Source of the DNA: Alisma plantago-aquatica
Lineage: Eukaryota; Streptophyta; Magnoliopsida; Alismatales; Alismataceae
Reading direction: 5' to 3'
NCBI GenBank assembly: GCA_963693085.1
Contig: OY856409.1
Coordinates: 523,783,803-523,847,802 of the forward strand
Length of the DNA: 64,000 bases
Under the pieces are notes generated by a model. It was given only the letters and a program-made list of their open reading frames with translations, had not been told where the DNA came from and ran no database searches. The translations under genes and the position numbers were made by a program. Below, one piece after another: positions 45,066-58,661 of the stretch. The stretch's first letter is position 1, and each line of letters begins with the position of its first letter.

Positions 45066-46000
45066 TCCTTCCGCTCTTATAGGAATTTTCCCCTCAAAAT
45101 TCCACCAAACACACAATAAACAGGATAAGCCTTTCTTATGTCCATCATGGCTCCCATGTGGCCTCACCTATTCCATGGTGCTTCCCAAGAAACTTCATCA
45201 TCTCATATTCTTCCATCTGAGTTCTTTCTTACCTTGGTATATCGTACCCTCATAGGGGACTCAGGACATTTCAGCATTCCATAAAGCTGAATAGGTTCAT
45301 GGCTCAACACATGGCTTGGGTACCTCACATAGTTCTCTAGATTGGACTCATTGAACACATTATACATCATGTTATCCTGAGGGGTAAGGCTAAATACAAC
45401 CATCTCCCCCAATCCATCTCAACTGGACCCATATATCAGGGAGTCAGCTTTCTCAGCTATAGCTTAGAGGGGACATATTTCACATCACATATCCTCCCAC
45501 AGTGAAGCATGTCAGTCTGCTTTGCATCAGCTCACAACTCATGTCACCCCTGGGATCTCTTTCAGCCATTACATGATCAAAGTGACTTCATCTGCACACA
45601 ATGTGGTTCTTTCTTGACCTTCGCAAGGTCCCTCCACCAACATCATCTTCATGAAGTGGTGACCGACACAACCTCCCTTACAGAGCTTCTTTACATCATG
45701 ATACTGGCTATGGTGGTTATCATCACATCTTACGTAGGACAAGAACTGTCTCCATGTATCACCCTAACAGAGCACACATGCTCTCATCAGACCTTCTAGT
45801 CTAGATCATACTAACTGTTAATTAGGGGTGATAAACTATACTAACATCGAGTCCCTCATGTATCTACTCCCACCACATGGAAGTGAATCTTTAGGTTATA
45901 CTCAAGAACTTTTGAACTCTCATCATAATGTAGTTGAACCATCTCTCTCTCATATGTAGTTCAACCGGATCCATCCCTTGACAATATTCTTTCTTTCTTA
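45066..46000 (-). pseudogene. Integrase C-terminal relic (Ty3/gypsy pol end)
   Basis: Read on the minus strand from about 45990 down, segments in several frames follow the end of chromovirus integrase. RLEGLMRACVLC lies near 45650, matching the MLRACV region of the core. KLTP.YMGPVEM (stop where Arg is usual, C-to-T type) lies near 45430-45470. The 69-codon open stretch 45412-45203 has VFNESNLENYVRYPSHVLSH and EPIQL. EATWEP lies close to 45150. The order and spacing are those of the integrase core end, GPY/F-like module and terminal region. It is not functional. Confidence 0.78.
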
Positions 46001-49000
46001 TGTTATCTAGGTAAGGCGATCTACCATAACCCATATTGCATCTTGACCTTCCTTGGTCTAAGGGAGACTTACCACAACATCCATAGTGTTGAACTCCCAT
46101 TCCCTCTCGAGAACTCTTTATCCTCTATATCAATACACTGGGTTACTGGTGTTCGTCCTTCACCTCCTGGCTTGCATGGAGACAAGCCATGTGCAACTTC
46201 ATCTTAAGCATCCAAAGTACTACAGCCACTTACTATTTTAATAGTACCAGGGTGTATGGTGATCATGATGTCATGTATGTCATGATTCCTCAAGATTGAT
46301 TCCTCAAAAACCCCGAACCACTCTAATTGGGGTTTCATCACCTTATTTTCGAAAGAAGCGCATCTGAGGTTATACCACCATCCTTTTCTTGCATCAAGGC
46401 CTAAGCTGGCTAACTAAGAAACCACTAACTTGATCAACGATCTCGTTACATCCGAGTGTTAGCCAAACATATCTTCATTTTCAACTTAGGGCTAACCCAA
46501 CAACCTCTTCTAGCCTCTAGCTAAACTAGGCAGTTGTATCTCAATCAGAGCATCCATTATAACTTCACATCTTTAGGTGCTAGTTAATTTTGAAGACATA
46601 CACCTCCATGCTTTCCACTTATCATCTCATCTCGAACTCTAAGTCTATCTTCATCAAGAAAACTTAGAGCTCATCTTCTTGGTTTTCGAACTCAACCTTG
46701 TATAACTCATAGCTCATGATACAAACATCCTCATAAGATGACTACCTTATTTCTCTTACTATTTGTAAACCATCCACATATCGTTCACTCCACAAGGGTA
46801 TGTTATCATCTCTATCCTCATACCTCCTAGCAACGTTTCCACTCAAAGCATCTTTATTCCTGGTGTATGGTATGCGTACTGTCCTATCCCTCACTCCCAT
46901 AACAAGAGGAAATATGCATTTGGTGGTCGTCCAAATACAGAGTTCTTCCTGTTCTAAGAGTAGAGATGGTACATCCCACCTTACCAATACACCTTCAAAT
47001 CTAAATTGAAACGTGCAACTTATGTCTCAACATCACAATCATCTTGATATCAAAGTTACTTCCATGGAAAACTGGTCTCGAACTTACTTTGTCACCACAC
47101 AATCCTTGGTCATTTCCTATAGGTCTGTAGGGTGTTCACACTTTTGGGGTCATCCCTCTTCCCTTATGCATCCAGAGAGTGCTCTCGTCATTTGCCCTTT
47201 GGGTCCCATGAGTTTGTGAAGGTGATCAATCTCCTAACCCATGGCCCTCAGGCAATGATAGTTGTTACCTCCCGACCTTATCGTCATGTGCAACTAGGAA
47301 ATTAGGCAACTCCTACTTCCATCGGTCTTATCCTTACCTGACCCTAGGATAGACTTAGGATTCTAACATAGTACTTGTCCAACTTAGAACCTTACCCAAG
47401 TCTCTGTCATCTCTCTCTGCATACATGGGTTGACTTTCATCATTTCATAGGGGTCATGGCGACCTACTTACCTTGGTCAGGCCCCATATCAGTTACCTCC
47501 ATGGTATCACACCCACATGCACTTAGAGATGGTTATCTATGGGTCTACATGTTCATTCTCATACCATGTACTTTCCACTTAGCTTCTCAATATCCTACGA
47601 GACCTCCTTAGGTTACCTCAAACAAACAAAATAGGTATACACCCTACCAAAGGGTCCCTCTCCCAGGATGGGAGGAAGCTACATCTTGATAACAAAGGTC
47701 ACAAACGTCCTTATGTCTAGGGTTTACATCCATGTGATCATGCTTAACCCTAGCAAGCTATTAAGCCACAAGCAGACCACCTACTAAACCATGCCAGGTC
47801 ACACTTATTCTCATCCTCAACATTGGACCAAGAATAAGCCTTCACATGTCACTGACTTAACTGTGAGGGATTCATCAAACATACCTTAAACTTAAGGGGT
47901 TTCTCTTTCCTCTAAACATGAGGAGTGCCATGCTCAAATCTATAGGAACTCAAATCCCATCATGAGCATCAGGTACACCACTTCCCCTCTTAGGCCTAGG
48001 AACCCTAGGTTCACTTCTTTATGCAACAGTTGTCCAACTGCATGCTCAACATTCTAACAGCTAACCAAGCATGTATGGGGTACATCATGCACGTCCTATT
48101 ATCCTTCCACTAGAACAACACCTTAGAGTTGATTCCTCCTCAAGGACAACCAACTAGGAATAAGGCCTCACAACTTGTTACAAAACCTCTTTGTGGTCTA
48201 AAGAACTCTTCTTCCCATCTCAGAAGGTAAACACCTATACCATAGGCACATTGGTACCCACAGCCTCATCCTCTCTCTAGGGTTTGGTTCCTCTAAAGGC
48301 AACCAAGATATCCTTATCCTCCAGGGATCATGCTTGAGGCAACCAAAACCATCCACTTGGGTCACATCATCCTCAAATGCCCCCTGTTCCTCATATCTCA
48401 GAGTCTAAGCTTCCAACCTTATTACTTGGGTCCTGCTCTCTCTCTCTAGAGCTAACTCCACAACCAACTTTACTACTAGAGGTCCTCTCTACATGAAGGG
48501 TCAAAATCACAACATACCCCTACATGGGTGAAGCCTATGTTCATCTTATGTTTGCTCAAGATTATTCATAGTTCCACATTCTTATCTCATAACCTATCCA
48601 ACATACTCTCCCGTCTAGGGTTTCAACCTACTATCCGCACTATTGACATACCATGGGTGCATGTTATGCCCTACTCGCATAAGCCCATAGGGTTTCTATA
48701 TATTCTTCACTAACCTCATCATTGAAGGAGCTATCCTTCACTTTAACATGCACGACCCTTACCAGGGTTGGGTCGCCAAAGATACTAGGTCATCCAACCT
48801 CAAATGGCTCATATCATCATGGGTATCCAAAAGCATGTCCACACCACTGGTCTATTATGCCATCTAACTCCTCATGCCATCTCTCTCTTTAACCACTACT
48901 TAGGGTTAGGGTTAGCATCATCCTCTGAGGATGTGTCAGGTCTCTACTTATAATGGAGGTATCTACCTTCAAGACTAACTTTCTCCACTCATCCTCCTGA

Positions 49001-49497
49001 CAAGGAGGTCTAGCCTCAGGTCTCTCCTGAGGTCATGACAACATATGTCATCTGACCTAAGCATGCAGTTATTCTTTAGTTTATGCTTAAACTATTAAGC
49101 TTATGTCCAGGAAATCTTATTTACATGCTTTTCATTAATTTAGTGGAGGATTTCTTAAATCCTATCAAATTTACTCATACCTCAAGAGAGTGAGGAAGAG
49201 ATAAAAAACCCTAATCCTTAAAATCCTTAACAACATTAGAGTTGAGAAGGGATGAACAAGATGAGAGAGTCCTAAAGGTATCTTATTTTGAGTCAGATCC
49301 TAAGACAGCAACCAGGCAGTCACACTAATCTGGGAGTCCTCGTATTCTGACTAGCGGTGCGGAGGAAAATCTTGCCAGCCCCCAGACGTGATCCTTTTCT
49401 AGACACCTCTGTCTTTCGGAAAATCCTCTAATAACTCCCTTGGGTTCTACAAAGTTTGTAAAATTTAATAATTATTAAAGATTAAATGAGGAACCTA
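46001..49497 (-). other. Unreadable interior of the Ty3/gypsy element
   Basis: By position this should contain gag, protease, RT, RNase H and most of the integrase core. I could not recognise their motifs. Open frames here (46742-46987 -, 47375-47611 + and others) are short and lack known domains. Base composition on the plus strand is pyrimidine-rich (C and T), unlike the flanks. Confidence 0.6.
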
Positions 49498-49510
49498 TGC
49501 TCTGATACCA
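49498..49510 (-). other. Primer-binding site of the Ty3/gypsy element
   Basis: On the minus strand TGGTATCAGAGCA lies two bases inside the 5' LTR, an exact match to the plant initiator-Met tRNA site over TGGTATCAGAGC. Confidence 0.92.
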
Positions 49511-49512
49511 AA

Positions 49513-52500
49513 TGTAACGACCCCGCCTCCCAGTAACCCCCCAATTAAGGGAGACCAAGAGGTCAGAGTCGTTATCCCAATTTCTGGATCAAATGTTCGA
49601 CAAATAATCAATAATAATTACCAAATTATACAAACTAAACTAAAAGGTTGTAATAAAATTAAACTTTGCATACCTTTTTAAAACACTTGGATATCTACTT
49701 CTATCCACATCTGGAGTCTATTCTAACTAATCCTCCTTTGTAATTTAACTCTTATTTAATTCTACATGTGCCACTTTACTGTTTGTCCTTTTCAATCTTG
49801 TACCTAAAACGCCGACAAACAAAACGTCGGTCAGCATATCGAAACATTTCGGTATGTGGGGATAACTAAAATTTCACAAATATGGCTAACAATCTAATTA
49901 TCACAATCAAGGTAATTAGCAAGCCAATTTACGTTTTCAATGTGTCATTCTCCACCGCTTTTGCCCTAACCCTAGAATACCCCCTCTAGGGTTTCTCTTT
50001 TGCCATTGTCTTAAGGCCACCATCTCAATCCCGAGCTTGGTGCCTGGGGTCACCTCTCATGGTACCCATTAGTCATTCAACATAGACCACCTTCTCATTC
50101 CCGAGCTTGGTGTCTGGGGTCACCTCTCATGGTGCCCATTGGTCTTCCCTCCTGGGCTTGACCTTTTTGCATCATCCATCATGGTGGCATGTAGGTGTGA
50201 GAATACATATATTTATTAAAATTGTGATAATCATAGTGACTTTATAATTTGCAATTAAGAACATTCAAATTGATAGGTTGCATTCAATGCGGTTAATCAT
50301 CCAGAAAACTTTCAAGAAAACTAATGTGATTAACCATAATTAACCACATACCTGTCAAGCTGACTTGAATGCAAAAATAATTCATCCAATCAAGAAACCA
50401 AGCAAGCACATCCAAGTTGATCCTTAAATAGGCATCCCATTTTCCTATCATTGATCATGCCATCAAGATCTATTAAACCTAGCTCGCTTCCTAGGGTTTC
50501 TAGTCCACTTTTAGGGTTTCCATTGCAATTAGGGTTTCTCTTCATTTATAATATTTTAAACCCTAATTTTATACAATTACTCACAAATCCCAATTACCTC
50601 AGCTATTCTTCACAAAATATATTAAGGTTATCTTTTAACAACATATAACCTTAATTTCATATTAAAGGCATAATTAACCATCAAATAAGTCCATTATGCT
50701 CTTTTATATTAAAACTACCATTTTATCCTTTTAATTCATGACATGATCATTAGGCCTAATTATCATCTTTGGTTCCTTCCAGATTAACCACTCATAGTTC
50801 ATTATGATTTAATTCACATATGAACTCTTTTTATCATTAATTCCGCATTTATCCATTAGAAAACCCTAATTACCATATTAAGTGTATTTATCCACAATTA
50901 GGAACCTTTATACTCAATTAGGGTTTCTAAGTACTTAATCATTCTTATTTGAGGTACAAATCCTAAATCATGCAAGAAACATCTAGATCAGGTTCAAGTT
51001 CATCATTAATTATTCAATAGGTTGCAATTACTCAATTTCATCAACTAAGCAACATGAACTTAACCAATATGCTCAATTAGGGTTTCTTAATCTAATACAT
51101 AAGCACTTTTCATTAGATTAACAAAATTTAGCAAATTGGAACAGATTCAGGTTCTCAAACCAATTTTATTATGTTTCTCACATTTTTCTAAGCAACTTTC
51201 ATATTTTAACTTTATCCATCCGAGCTTCCTATCAAAAGTTATGATTTTTGCAAGAAAGACATTAACTTGAATTATTTGTTATCTTTTTAGAAAAACATTG
51301 GCCATCCGATCTGTGGTCCACTAGACCACAAGAAATCCAATGGCCCACAGAGACTCACCTCTCTCATGATTAAAGGAAGCAAAGGACAACATTGCCCTTA
51401 CCTGAACTGAAGGCACGGAGGGGCAAACTTGTAAAAGACCACATGGTCTTCTTCTTCCTTGCGACGTCTCTGTCTCATCCATGCGGTCAACTCCTCGGTT
51501 GACTCTGAGGTTCCGACCACCTGTGAGCATGCTGATCATCCACGGAGCTTCGCCTCCCTCCATCGAACTCAACCACAGCCTCAATTTCTCATCCTTGTTG
51601 TGCTAGCCCCGCCTCCAACTTGTCGGACTCCTGCGAGGCAAACTGGGTGGATAAGAGGGAAGGTCAGGGTGGATCCTTGAATTGGCTGCATAGATTCTCT
51701 CCTTGCCACTCTCCAAAGGTTGTGGGTTGATGAGTTAGCATGTTGGTTCCCTCATGAATCATCCCTTATATATAGGGTCGGGGGCAGACCCCTGTTGGAT
51801 TGGGGACTTTCCCAATTGGCGACCAAACCCCTAACAAGTAGGGTTGGTTCTCACTGGATTTCCCTCCCGAGTTCAAAGGTACTAATCTCGTGATCTAACT
51901 CCATTTCCTTTTTTCACAATGATCCGAGTTTGGATCGTCTCCAACCTACCCGACACAGGACTCCTCGCGCCTATGGGAGTCATCCCTGATCATTGGATCA
52001 TGATCCAACGGTCCACAGAAAGCCCAAAATTAGGGAATTGGAAAGATAAGCAAATTACATCGTGACATCAAATCCTTAGGCAATTAATAACCTAACTTTA
52101 GGTAATTTTTCAAATTTCATAACTCGGAAACCGTGCACTATTTTCCAACCAAATTTTAAGGGTTTAATTTGGTCCAAAACTCCAAAACAAAAGGACTATT
52201 TCTTCAAAGGCAAGTTACTCCTTGGACCCCAAGGAACCCTTAGATTTCGAAATCCTTTTTGAAGGATGCTTATTATCCTTCTAGATGCATCCACATCCTT
52301 TATTTCTCATTATCCTTTTTATTTCTTGATTAAAATATCTCTTATTGTGGATTTCTCTTTATCTCTATTTTATCTCTTTTTATTTTCCTTATTGTAATTC
52401 CTTTTAACATTAGGAACCTTATGGCTATGAAAATCCATCAAGGATAACTCAATCAAACCTCTTTCCACTTATTTTCCACATTTTATTATTGTTTTCAATT

Positions 52501-52863
52501 TCTTTCTTAATAAAGAAATATTTAATTGATATTTTCTTTTCTTGTTGCATTATCTTTGCAACTTTAACTCCTTGGAACCCAAGGAACCCAAGAGGCACGA
52601 AATCCACCTTTGGATTATATACTTTTTCCTTCTATAGGTTTCTACACCTTTCTTTTTCTCCATTTCTTATTAATAATGGAGTTTCTTTTGTCTTTTCCTT
52701 GTTATTGGGCCCAATAGCCAATAAAGCCCACAAAACAATCAACAAAGCTATTATAAACGAAATCCATTTATCCAAAATAAATTATATCATTATTTGTTCA
52801 AATATCTTTAATAGGAGAAATTACATTTCTAACCAAAAGAACCCAAAATTTGGGGTTGTAACA
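49513..52863 (-). repeat. 5' LTR of the Ty3/gypsy element
   Basis: It runs from TGTAACGACCCC to GGGGTTGTAACA and is followed by CATAT. Differences from the other LTR are substitutions plus a few indels, including a loss of roughly 80 bp around 52160-52215. By eye, the first 250 bp differ at roughly 7 percent of positions. Confidence 0.93.
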
Positions 52864-52868
52864 CATAT
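52864..52868. repeat. Target-site duplication, right copy (CATAT)
   Basis: Identical to 41577-41581. Confidence 0.9.
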
Positions 52869-55511
52869 ATTATAAACATGTTTCTTGAACGCTACTCCCT
52901 TATGTTGATATTTTGAAGCCAACAAATTAGAAATACTAGAAAAATAAAGTTGAGGTATTGTGGTAAATAGACCAACCAACACAAATAATGATTCATTTAT
53001 GTACAAGATAACATGATTGAATTTAGTTGCAACAAGATAAACTATATAAGTTGGTACTTCTAACCAGTTTATCAAATCCAAGAAAAAATTAAAGTAGTGC
53101 AAGATGAGAGATAGAGCTAACTATTGTGATCCTCATTTCATTGAGGCTTCACCTTACTAACATTTTTACTTTGTCCAAGATTTGCATTTCCTTCAGTGTT
53201 ACCTAAACTAGAAGAAACTTGGCATGGACGATTCATTCTAGTGTAATATCTATAAAAACCATGCAGATATATATCATATTATGATATATCCTTGATGCTT
53301 TTTGATGATTTTCTAAATACTTTGTATTGTGTTTCCCATTCTTATCCAAACTACAAAATGTTGCACAAGCTTCTAACCAATTAAATAACATAGAACGAAT
53401 CTAAAGAGAATAAATATAATACTAGGAGTTTAGATGTACCTTGATCCTTGATGTATTTCCAAAAGCATATGAATGATGTTGGTTACTTTTTATAGAGTTT
53501 GTTTCTTTTTTAGTCTTACCAACATTATTTTGCAGAGACTAATTCCTATGGTCAATAGAAAATGAATACATTGTTTTACCATATAATTAAATATGAATTA
53601 AATTCACTTTAATAATTACTTTCTATTTTATAGAATTATATAATATTTATGCATGACTATGGGTGGTTTTCCATACAAATGTTCTTTTTTCGTCAAACTT
53701 GTACTTGTTTCTTCTACACTTATTGGTTTTCCTACTTTGATCTGCATTAATGTGAATCAAGTTATGAGGAAGTTCCCATTTTGATCATTACTTCCTCATT
53801 GCATTAGAAACATTGTAAAATCAAGGATTGCTCAAATAAGAAATTTTATAATAAGTAGCATGAATATGATTTCATACTAGAATAAAGTACAATATGAAAA
53901 TTAGAGATAAATACATACTAGGTCACTACATTTCTTGGTTTGGGACATCATTTACTTGAAAAGTTAGTCCATTCCATATATCACTAGAAACACCTACAAA
54001 ACATACATATTATAAGTTCCATTCTACAAACATTCTCATTTCATAAAGTGTACTATATGAGGATCCTATACTTTTTTTGTAGGAAAACCGTCACATTTCA
54101 ACATTTCTCTTCTCTGCTCTCTAAACCCCACTCCCTAGAAAAAATGAGGAGAGAAAAACATATATTGTATATTATAACAAAATTCTATTGAATCCTACAA
54201 AATTATTATAAAATGTCCTATAATAAAGTTGTCCTACTCATTTAGGTGCATAATGGTCGATAAAATGAGAAAAGTATTTAAATACCATGATTTCTCAAGC
54301 CTCCTATTTTGAATGTTCAATGTAGGAAAAGATAGCATATATGGATTTTTATTTCATTTGAAGCATGCTAGTTTGGAGAACTGAATTCTTTACCTTGACT
54401 TTGACAATCATGTTTAGGCATAGGTGTCTGTCTCTACATTATTACCTATAATTATTTTGGGAAGGCTAGATCTATAGACCATAATTCTTATATGTATTAT
54501 TAGTAAATTATTGGAGATGATGTAGATATATATATATCACGTTATGCAGACCGCCAAAGATATGATATATAAAATTTCGCCACTAGTATGTTGAGATATT
54601 TTTCTAATCATAATAACATCCGAACAATGGATAAGAAAAAGAAAATATAAGATACATGTCATTCAAAATGTAAATAAAAAAGTAAATGTATTTCACACAT
54701 GTGTAACATGCATAAAGAGACTATAAAAAGATAACAGTGAGCATGGTTTATCAATTAATTTCCATGTATTATTCCCACCCTTGTCTGTCCATCCTTGTTT
54801 TTCTGTAGTCCATGGATAAGGGTTTAAATATGTCAGACTTGTTGCAACAAAGAACATAAATGCATCTAATTGGAGCGATAAATATGTACTTGGATTAGAT
54901 TCAGATTCTTGAAATGTATGTTGGACAATGGTCCCAATATCAATAGGTTCAACTCAGATGATATGTTATATAATTCACACAGTCACACGTCAATAAAAAC
55001 AACCCAATTACTCTTAGAAAGATAAAAATCATATAAGAATTATTCGGCTTGATCTTCCAACACAAGCAGTTCATTGTTTTTAGTGTGCACTTTGTATTTA
55101 CATTAATAAAGCCATATTTATCCCGCTCAAATCATCTTCCTTCTTTATACATAATCCATGAGTCAATCTATAAATGTGGACCTTTCTTCTACTAGTATAT
55201 TCCAGTTCTAAAATTAAATCCAAAACATCATGATACACAAATGGCCAATTAGTTTTATCAACCTTACACGTTTACCACTATTTTGTGTTGTAAATCTGGT
55301 TTCATGGTCTGTGTATTAAATATGAATTCATTAGTGTCAATACTTGTATAAGATAACACCTCATTATCATGTCCTCGAGTTCAACTTAGACATACATTCA
55401 TCACCCACTTTACCCTCTTTATATAATTGAGCCACCTACTTAATTAGAAAGATTAACATGTATTATAAAAATTATTGAAATTTATTTAAAGATTATATTT
55501 TATAAAATAAT
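52869..55511. other. Unassigned AT-rich sequence
   Basis: Continues the sequence interrupted at 41581. No gene, element or RNA was recognised on either strand. Confidence 0.6.
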
Positions 55512-57031
55512 TGATGTGTATACCCGCTCATTTTTAGACCATTTAAGCATGCAAACAAGACCAAGACCATTTGGTTTATGTATAGCAAAACTATTTGATA
55601 TATGCAAAGCAAGACCGTTTGGGCACTCAAAGTACCAAGACTGTTTGGTCAATTATAACCAAACCGATTGGAAGGTCACAGGAGTGGTCATCCCATCCGA
55701 GCCTATAAATAGGACCCCGAGGGTCCTCATTTTGACATCAGTTCTGGGACACCGACATGCTGCTTGTACGCTAGTCTGACTCTGCCACTATCACTTCACC
55801 TGTCGTTCCTGCTACAACTCAAGGAGACCGAGAAGAGAAGGAAGGAGGAGTGAGAAAGACTGTCTGGTCTTTCTTGGCATCCCTCATTCTTTGTCCAGAT
55901 CTGCTCCGACACGACATAGGAGACTACATCATCTTCACCGAGTTGTGACCACCTTCTACATCATGCTCATGGAGGATTCCTCTCTCTTTCTTATTCTTCT
56001 TGTTTCTCGCATCATGAGCGAGTAGTTCTATTTCGCTGGGGTGCGGGGACTAGCCTTATTGCCCATGCATTCATGTATTTTCATTTAACATTCCAAGGCA
56101 ATGTACATAACATTTTATTTCGTTGCTAATTGATATGCTTGTAGTTGATTACCTGCTTGCTTTCATCTTGTTCTTATCTTCGTAGTGTAGAATGTCGATT
56201 AATGAGGTAGACTCCTTAACGAGAAATCTGATAGGGTTCCTTGAGGTCGTAAGTGTATGATCTGTGAGGGGACAAGCCATCTAGCCTACGGTGACGCTTT
56301 TGTGGTCTAAACATCCCTCAGGGAGAACCACAACCTTAGTTGGATGTTGTATCTTCTCGTTAATTGTCGATGTTTGCTTTCATACTAATTTCCTACATGT
56401 GTGTTGATTAGCACAGTTGACTCCCGGACTAAAAATAGAATGGGGTTCCTTGAGGTTGTAAGTGTATGATCCGTGAGGGGATGAGCCATCTAGCCCACGG
56501 TGACACTTCTGTGGTCTAAACATCCCTCAGGGAGGATCACAACCTTATTTGGATGTTGTATCTTCGGAACCGTAAGTACATGATCCAGATGGTGACGAGA
56601 AATCTGATGCCTAGGGGGATGCTTACGCCGGCCTAAACATCCCTTCGGGAGGGTTCACAACAGTTCCATTTGGATAGTTAGATGCTTGCGTGGATGTTAT
56701 GTGTTTGGATGTGTTTGCATGTGTAGTGGTGGTGAAACTAATACCATCCCAGCGATTCCATATCATTAATATAGAACAAACTTTAATTCTTCCATTTTAC
56801 TTTCTTACATTTAGTTTAATTAACCTCAACTGAATTAATCATTTTAAATATTAGTCTTACTTGATCTAGATTTGAATAACAAAGATTCTTAAAAACATTG
56901 TCACTTGGGATTCGATCCTTAACTATACTGCGATAAGACTCGTCCACTTTCGGGTGGTATCATTGCATGAGGTTTTGGTAAAAGCTTGGGGATTTTAACC
57001 CCGAGTGAATTTGTTAGTGTGATATTTGCCA
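55512..57031 (+). mobile_element. Candidate LTR (solo or truncated)
   Basis: A TATA box (CCTATAAATAGGACC, 55702-55716) is followed by a more GC-rich, transcript-leader-like stretch. Near 56900-57000 the phrase CACTTGGGATTCGATCC precedes AGTGTGATATTTGCCA, which looks to me like the end of Tat/Athila/Ogre-type LTRs. An internal tandem duplication (period 209 bp, GGGTTCCTTGAGG at 56234 and 56443) adds a third, partial copy near 56565. No second LTR or PBS is present. The left edge (TGATGTGTATACC) is a guess. It abuts a Cassandra fragment at 57034 and may have broken it. Confidence 0.35.
56199..56660 (+). repeat. Tandem duplication, about 209-bp period
   Basis: Two long copies share GGGTTCCTTGAGG, GTAAGTGTATGATC, GAGCCATCTAGCC and CTAAACATCCCTCAGGGAG. 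A third shorter, more diverged copy follows from about 56565. Confidence 0.85.
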
Positions 57032-57033
57032 CG

Positions 57034-57180
57034 TAATACTACTCCAAGCTGAGCATGCTTAACTATGGAGTTCTTTAGAGATGAGCTCCCGAAAAAGGAG
57101 GTGCACCTTGGTGATATGGGTAGTCCAATCATTCCTTTAAAGATCATGTTATCTGAGGCCTCAAATCATGGGAGGTTACA
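57034..57180 (-). mobile_element. Cassandra TRIM LTR fragment
   Basis: It matches the reverse complement of the first half of the Cassandra LTR, from the 5S-like part (AATACTACTCC, GAGCATGCTTAACTATGGAG) through AAAAGGAGGTGCACCTTGG and GATATGGGTAGTCCAATC to GAGGTTACA at 57180. It keeps the 5S-like words better than the complete copy. It breaks off inside the 5S-like stretch. Confidence 0.85.
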
Positions 57181-58661
57181 GTTATTTCAAGAAGGTATGG
57201 GGCACCATACCATAGGATCTCATCCTAAAAGTATTGGGTGGAAAAGCACACTACCTTGGGCAGAATAAGCGTGTCCCATATATATAATGAGTGGAAAAGC
57301 ACACTCAGGGCAGAAAAGGCACGCTCTATGTATGGTTGTACTCATGTACAACTACTAAAAATAAAATTAATCTAAGCCATTCACAATGTATAGGCAAGAA
57401 TAAGCTTAGTCAATCTAAAATAATAAGATGAGAATATCCAACAATTGTCATGTGGGGTCTGAGGACCCATAAACAAATATATAGTCATTTCCTATCATAA
57501 GGTGCAATATAGATCATAAAGTCCATGATAAGAAGATTAAGGTATCAAATACCCCAATTAGGGTTTCCACATAGAATAAAATCAATAAGATATACATAAG
57601 AGTCCATTAAGAATATCCAATAAAGTAACATGAACACAAGATCCATATCAATGCATAACTTTTCACATAGTTCATCCTCTCAGAAGAGAGAGAAGGAGTA
57701 AAGGATGATATGTCCAAAGGACCAAGAGAGAGAGATAAATCTAGGTAATTGCTCTATATGATAAATAGGGATGCAACGTACCTCATATCAAGTCTGCATA
57801 AATCCAAGTCAACCATAGGTCCAAGACAGGGTCTTCAAAACACCTATTAAACATATTACATAGAATTAGGATTACTTCCATATTTAATTATACAAACCCA
57901 AAAAATACCTTTATTGTTAATGGATTAGGTTATGAAACCTATACTTTCTTGTAGATTACATTTTTATAATTTTGTATCATATTTTCATTTATTTTTTTTA
58001 CTTATAATTTAATAGATATGACTTTTGGAAAATCTAACCCATTAGACAAACCCTTGAAAAAGTCACACATTTAATTTATCATAAAGGTTCATCAACTTAT
58101 ATCAACTAGTAAAGAAAACTCTCAATATACCAAAATATATTTTCTTTTATTTTTTTGAGTTGTATATAATTTACCACAAAATTTGGAAGTATAGACTAAT
58201 CAAAATAAACTGCATATACATCATTATCCATTTTTTTTAAAACAAAATGACATGGCCCAATAAGAATCGACCATGTGGCCCTGGATTGTAGTCATCCAGG
58301 CTCTTAGCTTGGATGATAGCATTGGCAAATGGATGATTTTACCACTAAAGGAGAAACAAAACATTAGAGGAAAGGGGGGTGGGTAGATCGAGAAATTTCA
58401 AAGAGGGGCATCTTCTCCCTCGCACAACCACAAGACACAATGACTGTAGGTTAATGTAGGGTGATTCTAAGAATTAAAACTTCTAGCCTTTGTTCTTTTC
58501 CCTGAACGTACAATTCTACTAAGTCCAGGGTGACAAATCGAAGCCGACGAGCTCAAAAACAATGACAGAAGCCCTATAAAGATTTATTAGAGCCATTTTC
58601 CATAGATGCTGCAAACTCAACCACTCATATTCCAATAGTATAGGACACACAATGAAGACAT
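57181..58661. other. Unassigned sequence
   Basis: A two-copy direct repeat (GTGGAAAAGCACACT with GGGCAGAA.AAG.C) lies at 57238-57340. The rest holds no recognised feature. An open frame at 58519-58731 (-) has no known domain. Confidence 0.55.

Larger units (their letters stand above)
41582..52863 (-). mobile_element. Ty3/gypsy retrotransposon with 3.4-kb LTRs (Tekay/Del-like)
   Basis: LTRs of 3484 bp (41582-45065) and 3351 bp (49513-52863) flank a 4447-bp interior, and a perfect CATAT duplication bounds the whole. The PBS (minus strand, 49498-49510) sits beside the right LTR, so the element points left. Integrase C-terminal and chromodomain-like remnants lie next to the left LTR, which places integrase after RT, the Ty3/gypsy order. 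The LTR size, the PYMGP-type and HVLSHEPIQL segments and the EATWEP segment suggest a Tekay/Del chromovirus; this is inference. The two LTRs together are longer than the interior. The interior is heavily decayed, and neither gag nor RT could be read. Confidence 0.9.

Noticed and set aside
55516..55779. 87-codon open frame as a small gene
   Set aside because: It overlaps the TATA box and upstream part of an LTR-like stretch and has no domain similarity that I can name.
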